Source of the DNA: Hirsutella rhossiliensis
Taxonomy: Eukaryota; Ascomycota; Sordariomycetes; Hypocreales; Ophiocordycipitaceae
Length of the DNA: 64,000 bases
Direction of reading: 5' to 3'
Assembly (NCBI RefSeq): GCF_020360975.1
Contig: NW_025408667.1
Coordinates: 8,122,001-8,186,000, forward strand
The notes beneath the pieces were generated by a model, which made no database searches, was not told the DNA's origin, and saw only the letters and a program-made list of their open reading frames with translations. Shown piece by piece: positions 1 to 9,677 of this stretch (the first letter of the stretch is position 1; every line of letters begins with the position of its first letter). The translations under genes were made by a program, and so were the position numbers.

Positions 1-11
1 ACCAGGTTGTG

Positions 12-77
12 GGTGCCTATTTGTTTATCGCGGGGCACGCGAAGGTTGCCTATATTTGTTTCGCGGGGCACGCGAAG
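12..77. repeat. two tandem copies of a ~33-bp GC-rich unit
   Basis: Two near-identical units of about 33 bases lie head to tail here. Each ends in GCGGGGCACGCGAAG. The same unit recurs in inverted form near 503-533, next to the inverted LTR copy. I infer that it is internal retrotransposon sequence that continues off the left edge of the window. Confidence 0.6.
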
Positions 78-93
78 ATTGAGCTTTGAGTAG

Positions 94-315
94 TGTTACG
101 GCCAGGCACATACGAGCCTTGACGGCTATAAAGATGTATTGGCACTATGAACAAAGACTCAAAGCTAAGGAGCAAGAAAGGAAGACTAGACTACACGACC
201 GAGCGGGCCCTTATATAGACACGAGGTCGCGCGTGGGCACGTGATGCTGCTTGGGCACGTGACACTGGTGAGGTGCTGCGCTGGCGGCTCTACGCTGGCG
301 CCCAGGGTCGTGACA
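94..315 (-). mobile_element. retrotransposon LTR, direct copy 1
   Basis: A 222-bp unit that reads TGTCACG...CGTAACA on the minus strand, so it has the TG...CA ends of an LTR. It carries a TATATAAGGG promoter-like box in the same orientation. It looks base-for-base identical to 546-767. I see no coding capacity between the copies and no matching target-site duplication around the pair, so this is a solo, rearranged or nonautonomous element rather than a full one. The superfamily cannot be told without gag-pol sequence. Confidence 0.7.
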
Positions 316-545
316 GCGCCCAGCGCAGCACCTCACCAGTGTCACGTGCCCAAGCAGCATCACGTGCCCACGCGCGACCTCGTGTCTATATAAGGGCCCG
401 CTCGGTCGTGTAGTCTAGTCTTCCTTTCTTGCTCCTGCTTGAGTCTTTGTTCATAGTGCCAATACATCTTATCCGTCCTCGTCGTAACACTACTCAAAGC
501 TCAATCTTCGCGTGCCCCGCGAAACAAATATAGAGCTTTGAGTAG
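316..545 (+). mobile_element. divergent, inverted LTR copy between the direct copies
   Basis: This stretch is a divergent reverse-complement copy of the flanking 222-bp LTR. It includes the same TATATAAGGG box, now on the plus strand, near 387-397. It has lost part of the first 25 bases and carries a different segment near 465-485. It runs into the short sequence that also adjoins copy 1 (ACTACTCAAAGCTC, then the GC-rich unit), so the whole 1-767 block is a palindromic LTR cluster. Confidence 0.6.
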
Positions 546-767
546 TGTTACGGCCAGGCACATACGAGCCTTGACGGCTATAAAGATGTATTGGCACTAT
601 GAACAAAGACTCAAAGCTAAGGAGCAAGAAAGGAAGACTAGACTACACGACCGAGCGGGCCCTTATATAGACACGAGGTCGCGCGTGGGCACGTGATGCT
701 GCTTGGGCACGTGACACTGGTGAGGTGCTGCGCTGGCGGCTCTACGCTGGCGCCCAGGGTCGTGACA
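546..767 (-). mobile_element. retrotransposon LTR, direct copy 2, fused to the transporter gene
   Basis: Second 222-bp LTR copy, apparently identical to 94-315, which suggests a recent insertion or duplication. Its TGTCACG end at 767 abuts the host coding sequence of the oligopeptide transporter (last host base 768, minus strand). The transporter frame continues into the LTR for about 42 codons and stops at 638-640. Confidence 0.75.
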
Positions 768-3486
768 TTCGAGAGCACATCGTTACCCCACCAGTTGATC
801 TTTTTAGGGTTATATTGCACGGCGAAGAAGATGATGATGCCTGAGAACGCGACACCACCGGTGAGTGCGGCCGAGAGAACATAGTTGTACTTCTCCCACC
901 ACGCGGTCTTGTATCTCTTCAGGTAGTACATGAAGGCGAAGGAGAAGTAGAAACCGCCGGTGAAGTAAGTGAGGTTTACGGGTGCCCATTGCAGCATTCC
1001 GTTGATTACGAGCGAAGGGTGGACGTGCTTGAGCCAAGAAATGGGTATGAAGATGACCGCATTGACCGGCTCGAAAATGGCGGCAGGCAATACAGCTCTG
1101 CACGTCTGGCGGACGTGTGGCCCGAAACGTTTGGTAGTCCACCACACGAGGGAGAGGAGGAAACCCAGCAGGAAACAATACTTAATGGACGGATAGATCT
1201 GGTCGAATATTCTCTTTGGACCGATAGCGCCCTACGACAATGTCAGTACTCTGATACCACTGGAAGCTGATAAAAGTGACATCTTACCCAAACGACAGAC
1301 GACGAGAAGTACACTTGTGAGCCGTTTGCGCAGCTGAACTTGGAGCGCTGGTCTGGAGTACAAATGCCAGGTATATGGTTGTCGGCGAATTGCACGACCC
1401 CGTAGGCAACAAGGGCCGTAATGATAGCACTCAGTACTTGACCACGGTACATGGCGCGAGGAGGCACCTTGGCGTAGAAGCCCATCTTCTGGTCCGAAAT
1501 ATAATTGTCTGCTTGGCCGTTGATGTTGTACCCGAAAGCCTTGACAAACATGAGTGCTTCGGGGTGTCCAGGCAAAGCATAACCAACAATGAGTTCCGTG
1601 ACGACGTTCAAACCTTCAGTTGTGCCTGAGATTGCGTAGAGGTACGACATGGGAATAAGAAACACTAAGTTGAGGCCAATCACGAAAAATATTGTCCAGA
1701 CAGGTGTATCGAGCTGAGGCCAGTGACATACGATGATGACCGCGAAGATGATGGCAACGAGGGCGATCATCAGAAACCACCAGTCCGGAACTTCGGGATA
1801 ATTGCGCATCAGCTTTGTGAACGGGTCATCGAACCCGTCATAGATTGAGGTCTCGTCATTTAGCATGTTGTATAAGTGCCGACCGGCCGCGCGTACGTCA
1901 CCCCTAAAAAGTGACGAGATTGCACCTTTTAGGCCGACAAACAGCTTCTTAATTGATGAGAGAGCAGCAGCCATCATTGATTTGTAAGCCTTAACAAGTG
2001 GCCGCCAAGCATCAAGGGTGATGAATACCATCGTGAGCGGGTAGAAGGCAAAGTAGGCACCATAAAGTACCAGGTTTCCAGCACTATAGAAAGCGGGAGA
2101 GTAAGCCTCGTAGGCATCCTCATCAAGGATTGCATTATCAGGATTGACGACCCTCGTAATATTGTATGGCTTGCCGGTATTATCGAAGATGCTAGACGAG
2201 TTGGGAGGGAGATAGGCTGTCCACTTGGTATTGGTAAAGTATAGTGCGATGATAATCAAACCAGCCAGGATGGTGCCTATAAACTGTTGCGTGAAGGCGA
2301 AAAAGGGATACGCGAGAGGATACGAATACGAGGAGAGCACATTCCAGTCGAAAGTCGAAATGGGATTGAATCCAAGGCCCATCTGGGAACCCGTGATGAC
2401 GTTCAGCTTGAAGTTGTTAGGTGAGATCCACGTCATCCAGGCGAATAAGCTAAGGGCGGGGAAAATAAAGTCGGGAAGCCAGAAGTAGACGAACATGCAG
2501 CTAAAAACGATGAAGAAGAAGTTATACCGTGACAGGCTCCAGCCGTGCACTGTTTCTCTCTTTTCGGGCACCAATAGCGCTCTGTTTAGTGCCAAGGTCG
2601 GCAGAATGTTGGGCCATAAGGCTTCTACTGGGTAGACAACAAAGCGGCGGAGCAGACCGGAAAACCCAAGGCCCATAAGCTGGGTAGACAGCAGGAGCAG
2701 AATACCGTAGCCAGGGGTAAGCCATTTGTCCTTGTAGTAGACGGTCTGGGTCTGGATGTTCCAGAAGCAATAGGCAGACGTAAGACCAACATCAACGATG
2801 ACGGTGGAAAGCACCTGTTCTTTGTACGTCCATTGGCCGGGATTAAGCGAAATTCTTTTGCCGCCGACGGTGAAGCCCCAGTCGGGCAGAACCAATGCAA
2901 GAAATTTTCCGCATGGATAGAGCAGGATTTGCGCAACGGCAGATGATATGGTGATGGCAGGAAAGCGCGAATTAAACAATGAATTGGTGAATTGTGCGAG
3001 AATGGCCCATGTGTAGCCGAGAAGGTGGGCGCGGATAGTCTCGCAGGGAGTATTGACGTCGTCCGTAGGGGTAGAAACGGCGCGCACCTCAGGGTACGGT
3101 GAGTAGAACTTATTCACAGCCGCCTGGGTCTTGAGTTCCAACTCCCATTCTTTAGTGCTCTGCCCCTCAAGAGGCCCTTCAATCAAGGCCGTGAGCTTCT
3201 CCTGTTGAATGGCAGAGAAATTATAGTCGTACTCATGGTGCTTAAGTAGTTTTTCGATAATGTCTTTGCACTCCTCGATGGTCAAGGAGTCAATCTTGTC
3301 TTTAACGTACTCAATGTCGTCCATTGGTGCCATGTCATGGTCTCTGCCGCCCAACTTCTGGGAAAGGCGCATGACGTCGGCGTCATGAACGGTACCTGGG
3401 GTACCAGTTTTCTCGTTGACGACTCGCCCCGGCGTGGAGTAGTCCATCTCGATTGAGTCGTCAGGGTAAGGACGCCGCGAGGTCAT
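638..3486 (-). CDS. OPT family oligopeptide transporter with an LTR-derived C-terminus
   Basis: A plasma-membrane, proton-coupled importer of small oligopeptides (OPT family, ISP4/OPT2-like). Exons are 1288-3486 and 638-1231, joined by a 56-bp intron (1232-1287; GTAAGA donor, CGTAG acceptor, phase 0). The roughly 250-residue start is hydrophilic and acidic, and many membrane segments follow. The OPT hallmarks are visible: an NPG motif (SLNPGQW) and a KIPPR-like AKVPPR. The start is the first ATG, before MTSRRPYPDD. The conserved KINWWGN end of the family is present, but right after it (host base 768) the frame enters LTR copy 2 and runs about 42 codons to a stop. The final 20-30 residues normal for the family are therefore replaced. 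It may still be functional if the tail is dispensable. The natural 3' UTR is gone and the LTR supplies the new one. Confidence 0.85.
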
Positions 3487-4505
3487 GGTGACTTCTTCCT
3501 TGGCTGCCGCTGGGCAGGTGCTTGGCTGAGGATGCGACCGATAGGAGACTTTAGGGCGAAGAGTTGCAGCGATCCGAGGACAAGGGGTTGTGTGTCGCGT
3601 GAGCAGACTTGAGGCGCGCGAAAGAAAGGAGAGCGCAGTGCAGCCGAGGTGGCCAAGTTATACTTTCCGTGCGGCTGTACGAGGCAGCTCGGCCAGGCTA
3701 TTATACGCCCACGAGGTCGAGATTCTAATCAGCACCTTCCGCTTATGTACAAGAACAAGGACGAAACGCCTATCGGGAACTTATGTCCAAGAGCCATCGT
3801 ACCATAAAGTCTTAGTCTACTTAAGCCTCGTATAGACTGGTATTAATATCAAACTCACCTTACTAATTAAGAAAGCCGCCTGCTCGGCAATCGGCACGCT
3901 TATCGGCATGCTAAAGGCCATCTCGATCTGATTAGGCCGGGCTAGACAACAAGCTCGACCAACAGGAGTGAGATAGAGGAGTGCATAGCACAGTAGTCTA
4001 GAAGCAGCCATATAGAATAAGGCAGGTGGGCGTTTTGTATCGCTGGAAGGCGCGGGGAAACTTGCCCCGTTTCGGCAAGGGATAAACACGACTATACACG
4101 ATCTCCTCCTTTTTCATTAGCGGACTCCTTGAGGAATCGTTGGACTTTTCCGAGGTAGCCTTGGGTCCGATCAAGAGTTTGATTCGAGACTCTGCCAGGG
4201 ACCCGGCCAAAGACTCTGCTGCGCGGGCTGTCGGTTGGAGTACGGATGCCCCCGTCAAAATACAAGTTATAAAGAATCTAGCTATAAGCCCTACTGGCTG
4301 CTGCTAAATTCGCATGTGCGTGTGCAGCCTACCCCTTGTCCGCACATGTGACGTTGATGGTTTAGGCCAACGCCCAAACTGCTACCAAGGGTGAAGACCC
4401 TTACAAGCAGGCTGTGCCGAGCGAAGCGCCTCCTATAATCCCTGGAAGAAATGCAAGTCTCTTGGTGGCCCTATGCCCTCTGGCTCTGTTAGCGGGCTCA
4501 AGGAC
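3487..4505. other. intergenic: transporter promoter and chitinase 3' flank
   Basis: About 1 kb between two minus-strand genes. It must hold the 5' UTR and promoter of the transporter (near 3487-3800) and the chitinase 3' UTR (upward of 4300). I see no convincing coding sequence, repeat or RNA gene. Confidence 0.5.
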
Positions 4506-6565
4506 TCAGTTTCTCAATCTCCTTCCTCTAGGTTGGCCGGCCTCTTTGTCCTCTTCGTCGAGCTCGCCCTGTTCACCAGCAATGTTAGCTACATCAACTC
4601 CGGAAGACTGCGACGAGTCGGCCTCTGCATTCTGTCCGTCGAGCTCGATCTCGCTACCCGTAGCCTCTGTCACAAGCAGATCGTCTTTCTCGGGGTCGTT
4701 TGCATACTCGACGTCTAGCCAAAATGACCTCGAGTCAGCTTTAGATCACCATTGCAAGCCGAGCTCAGCACGACACAGGTCAAAACTCACCCTTGACATC
4801 CCAGTCTCGGCTCGCCGCCCCCGACTCTGCAAACGTGACCAGACACCGCGCAACCTGTTGCACCTCTTGGAAGCCGTCTGCATCAAACCGCCGGCCCCGG
4901 AGGCAATAGGCGTTGTATTTGCCTTTCCACTTGTAGGCGCGGTCCTGCCCGAACGTGTTCATTGCACACAGAACAGAGCCCCAGCCGCCGCGGGAGGAGG
5001 ACTCGCCAACATTTGAGGGCTCGAAGCTGTAATTGGTTGCGTGCCACCACTTGCTCGAAGTGGCAGCGTTGTCGACAGCAGACCACGTGTAGTTTCTCCG
5101 AAACATCCACGATGTCCGTAGATTTGGCCGTCTGGCCATACCGTCAGGCACTGGCATCTTGCTCGGATAAGTCGTTGCGCGCTGAACGTTGCCTCCTTGT
5201 TTGCCCGCCGTTGTCCACTCTTCATGATTTTCAGTCAGCAGCTACAACTATCTCGAAGCAGAGCATCGCATGGGTCAGCTCATGTGGGTTCTCACTCGAA
5301 CTATCCCCCCATCCAACCCAATTGTCGACTCGGCCGCTCACAGGTGGCTCCGGCTCCAACTCGCCCCAGTTCGAGACGAGGTCAAGCATCAGTTCTACAC
5401 GCACCCAAGCAGTCAGCACGGGGACAAAGTTAAGTCAGAGACGGCAACTACGGACTTTGGCAACTGGCGGTTGTCCAGGCGAAGGCCTGAAAGGCTGGAA
5501 CGCAAAGCTGAGAGCGTGATGAGGCGGGCATAAAGTCGCCTCCCTCTTCAGCCGACGCAGGGGGGGCATCGCTGCAGACCGTCGTGATCTTTCGTCCCGT
5601 CTTGGTCCAGTACTTATGGTTCTCGTGTTTGCAGGCATCGGTTCGACAGTGAAAAGCTTTTCTCTTTCTCTTGCGCTCCTCGTCGGCGGAAAACGTCAAG
5701 GCGGTAGGAAACCCGGCGAGTCCTCGCCACGCTTGGCATATGCCTGGAACGACAGCCTTTGTGTAGTTGCTGTTTCCAGCGACCCTTGTTGGGCCAAGTA
5801 GATCACAATTGTCTAAAGGATGAGTCGAGTTAGTTCCGTCTTTTTTGGGACCCCAAGTGCTCAAGGCAAGAGAACTTACACCGGAGCTCTGGCAGCTTGA
5901 TTGTTCGTTTTCCTCCAGTGGGACAAGCAATAAAGTTGTTGAATGTGGATGCAGAGAGTCGCTTGTCTTAATAACCATCAGCACCTTGCGTCGTTTCAAG
6001 CGTTCCACCCGAGACATAAGACAAGGTGTCTAGAGACTCACTTTGTCCGCCGGGTTGACGTTTCGAAGCCCGGGTTTCGAGCTCAGTCTCATCTAGATAT
6101 GTTGACGTGTTGAAGCTTGGTAAACCACTACGTGAATCGAAACCTGCCTCTTCTTTTTCGGAGCCGCGTGTGCCCCTAAATTTGCGCGGAACTGATCCAG
6201 TCACAGGTCCGTAGACGTTGACGCGCTTGGCGGGATAATATGCCTCGCGAGGCTCAAGCGCCCAATTGACCAAGCCCATAATAAAGGCCGTGGCTTTATA
6301 CCCAAGGTTGTAAAATAGGTATACTCCGTAGGAATACTGGATTTCATCGGACGATGGATTGACATGGCTACTTGCCTGGAAGGACAGGGTTCCCATCAGG
6401 TAGCCGGTAAGCTGGGCCTCGGCGATGGAGAGGCCTCCAGTCAGCTTGTCACCTCCAATCTTGATGCCAAAGCTTGCCTATGTCACGAAGGGTGTCATTA
6501 CCTCCGTTCCTCTTCTGGCCATTCATTATCCTTGGGAACGGCGCGGACTTACCTCTGGCTGTACG

Positions 6566-6573
6566 GTGACATC
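6566..6573. repeat. hAT target-site duplication, left copy
   Basis: The octamer GTGACATC directly precedes the element's CAGTG end and is repeated exactly at 9670-9677. Eight bases is the standard hAT duplication length. Confidence 0.95.
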
Positions 6574-9500
6574 CAGTGATCTTGTTGGACTGGACTAGCA
6601 TTGGAGTGGATTTGGATGGACTGGATTTGGCTGGACTGGATTTGCAGTTTCAAAAATTTGGACTGGACTGGATCGAGAGGTCTGGAGGCTCCTGGAGCTC
6701 CAATGGACCATGCCTAATTAGGAAAGAAGAAAACCTCAACGCCAATTTTCGTTTCAGGGCTACCACAACAACGCGTTATTGATTGGAATACAGCGTGCTC
6801 ATGACGAGCAGTGGTAACTACCAACGTAGAAATTCGCCAGACGGGAGATGTGACCGACTGCCGGTATAACTAGCAGCAGGAATCCCATATTTCCATCTGG
6901 CCAACAAGGTAACCACCGTAACCTTAACTTGATCAACGTTCCAAATGGCCGCATCGACAATCACCCAATTCTTCACTGGCGCTTCTAATAAGCCCTCTAG
7001 GTCAGATAATGTTGTTCTCGCTCCGGAATCGATCAACAGTCGTCGCGATCCGGAGGCCCTGATCCAGCCAGATGAGTTCAGGCTTCAGGGAGAGGAATAT
7101 ACTCGCTGTGCCGTGCTGGCAAGAGGCCCTAAATCAACAAAGAAGCGTACATCCGTCATATGGTTATACGGTGAGGACCTGAAGTCAAAAATAGATGATA
7201 AACGTGTCTGGTACTGCTATCTCTGCGAGAAGCAGCGTCGTCAACAAGACCTCCCAGCTATCTCAAGTGGCAATTCTACAGCGCTTGACCACCTCCACTC
7301 GAAACATGATATCGACAAATCTACTGGGGAACACAAGAGCTTTCGAGGAGACTCGGTTGACTCGAGCCAGCCCTCGATATCCGACTACCAAGACGTGAAG
7401 TCGATCATCTTCTCCCGCCGCTTAGATAGGTTCAAGGAACTGCTCGTCCGGTGGCTGGTCGGTTGCCATATCGCCTTCTTCCAGGTTGAGAATGACTACT
7501 TTCGCGATCTCCTCTTTTACCTGTTCCCGCCCTTGACGAACTTTCTCCCAAGGGCAGCGTCAACTATTCGACAGTGGGTGATGAATTCGTTCGAGGTGAG
7601 GAAGGAGAAATTGCGGCAGGACATGCTCGACAGTCGGAGTTCCATTTCGTTGTCATTCGATCTATGGACGTCGCCAAACTACCTCGCAGTGCTTGGGGTA
7701 GTAGCACACTTCATAGACAAATCTGGGTTGCGTCGAACTGCTGTCTTAGCGCTGCGCGAAATGGAAGGGGAACACTCGGGAGAGAACATGGCCGATGTCC
7801 TGCTACAGGTCATCAAAGATTATAAGATTACGGACCGGGTCGGCTATTTCATGGCCGATAACGCGACGGCCAACGATGTGTGCGTTGACTCGGTGCTGCG
7901 CGCCGTTTACCCCAGTATGTCGGACAAGCAGCGAAGACGCAGGCGCCTCCGCTGCTTTGGGCATATTGTGAATCTCTGCGCGCAGGCTTTCCTGATCGGA
8001 AAGGACGCCAAAAAGATCTGCAAAGATCTAGACGCTGCATACAAAGAAGGCGACATGACGCGAATCCGGGAGCTCTGGCGGAAGCGCGGCGCCATCGGCA
8101 GGCTTCATAATATCATCAGATATATTCGAGCCAGTCCTCAGCGCCGTCAGTTTTCAGATCAATTGCCTGTGGGGAGCACTGTCGGAGTTCGATGGCTTAG
8201 AGGTGAGTTGCCTTTGTACCCTCTGGGAACCAGCAGATCGATCAGGACTAATTTAGCCCAGCTTATCCAGAGCCAGCAAACGCGCTGGAACTCATACTTC
8301 ATGTCAATCGGCAGAGCTCTCAATGTCAAGGAGAGAATTCAGATATTCTGTGACCAGTATGAGGCTGGCCAGAGCCAGAAAAGTCTCGCTGAAGACCGCC
8401 TGTCTGAGCAGCAGTGGAACGAGCTTGCACACCTTCATGATCAGCTGGAGACGTTCTACGACGGAACCCTGTCGACGGAAGGCAGGCATTCAACGCTAGC
8501 AGATCACTTTCAGACGCTCGACTGGTTGCTAAATGAGATCCAGCAGGCCAAGATTAAATTCGAGGAACTTCACAGGGCGGCTGTTCGAAGGAAGACCAGT
8601 CGTGGAGCTGCCGCTGCTGAAGCCGACAACTTTGCGTTTCTTGCCGCTTCGGCAGAAGCTTCCTGGCGTAAGGCCGAGCAGTATTTCAATAAAGTGGACG
8701 AGACACCGGCATATTATACCGCCATTTCGCTGAATCCGACTCTCAAAAGTCAGTGGTACGTCGAGGCTTGGACAGACGAAGAAAAACGGTTATGGATCCC
8801 GGGCGTTACGAGGCTTGTTAGAGAACTCTGGCTAGAGGAGTATCGGGGAGGCATTCCACAAAGCAGGCTTCGGTCTCCGCTTCGCCCGGTCCAACGTCGT
8901 CTGTTTCAGTTAGGAAGGAGAAGCCTTTGCGGCTGTTAAGAGCCATAAAAGACTGAAGCTTCGTCACGAGGTCGGATCAACAGACCTGCCCGCCATCGAC
9001 CTTCTCGATCAGTTCCTGGAGACAGATGTTATCCGGCTTGGTGAGGAGGAAAGCTTTGACGTTATCAAGTATTGGAACGATCGCTATCATACACAACCTG
9101 ATCTAGCACGCATGGCACTAGATGTTCTATCTGTTCCACCAATGTCGGATGAATGCGAGCGGTTATTCAGCAGCGCTAAGATCCTGCTTTCTGACCGGAG
9201 GTCGAGGCTTAAGATCGACATCATTGAAGCTAGCGAGTGCCTCCGGTCCTGGTACGGCCCACCTGCACGAAATACTTTTGAGGATATCAACATCGGGAGA
9301 CTAGAAGGGGAGTCTGATCTGCAGGAGGCTTACAAAGCTGGGGATGGATCTGAAGCTAAAATGGACGACGAGGACCTTCGGATCGTGGATCAAGATGATT
9401 ACCTCCATGATAATACTCCTCAGCCCCAGGAGGGCTTGCGGTAGTTAACCAGCGTTATTGATGTCAATCACACACCGCACAGCATTGAACAAGGATCGAC

Positions 9501-9669
9501 TCCGTGGTAATCTCGCGATGACTATAAAATACGGAATATCGACTACCTTGAGCTAATCCATTTAAGGATTGGATTTGCATTGGCGGTTCTGGAGTCCTCA
9601 GCGCTGTGCATTGGACTGGACTGGATCCGACCTCGAAATCCAGTCCAGTCCAGTCCAACAAGATCACTG
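6574..9669 (+). mobile_element. hAT-superfamily DNA transposon, 3,096 bp
   Basis: A complete element bounded by 23-bp perfect terminal inverted repeats (6574-6596 and 9647-9669; both begin CAGTGATCTTG) and by exact 8-bp target duplications. Both ends carry runs of a GGACTGGA-type subterminal repeat (6588-6670 and 9610-9658), likely transposase binding sites. It encodes one plus-strand transposase, antisense to the interrupted chitinase. Perfect ends and duplications indicate a recent insertion. Confidence 0.95.
6945..9444 (+). CDS. hAT transposase, near-intact but frame-broken near the C-terminus
   Basis: Cut-and-paste transposase. The first frame runs 6945-8939. In order it shows a BED-type zinc finger (YCYLC...HLHSKH, about residues 90-125), the RNase-H-like catalytic core (SFDLWTS and YFMADNA, each with a likely metal-binding Asp), the CFGHIVNL Cys/His segment and RWNSYF. 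The C-terminal dimerisation block (SVPPMSDECERLFSSAK) lies in another frame and ends at 9444. A 54-bp in-frame GT-AG intron is plausible at 8203-8256, because removing it brings the arginine-tryptophan segments closer to family spacing. The frame change at about 8840-8930 is not explained by the simple introns I tried, since they leave a stop, so a frameshift is more likely. This copy may therefore be recently dead or need another splice. Confidence 0.85.
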
Positions 9670-9677
9670 GTGACATC
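9670..9677. repeat. hAT target-site duplication, right copy
   Basis: Exact second copy of GTGACATC, immediately after the CACTG end of the element. Confidence 0.95.

Noticed and set aside
94..767. complete LTR retrotransposon between the two identical LTRs
   Set aside because: The 230-bp interior is an inverted LTR copy with no coding capacity, and no flanking target duplication was found.
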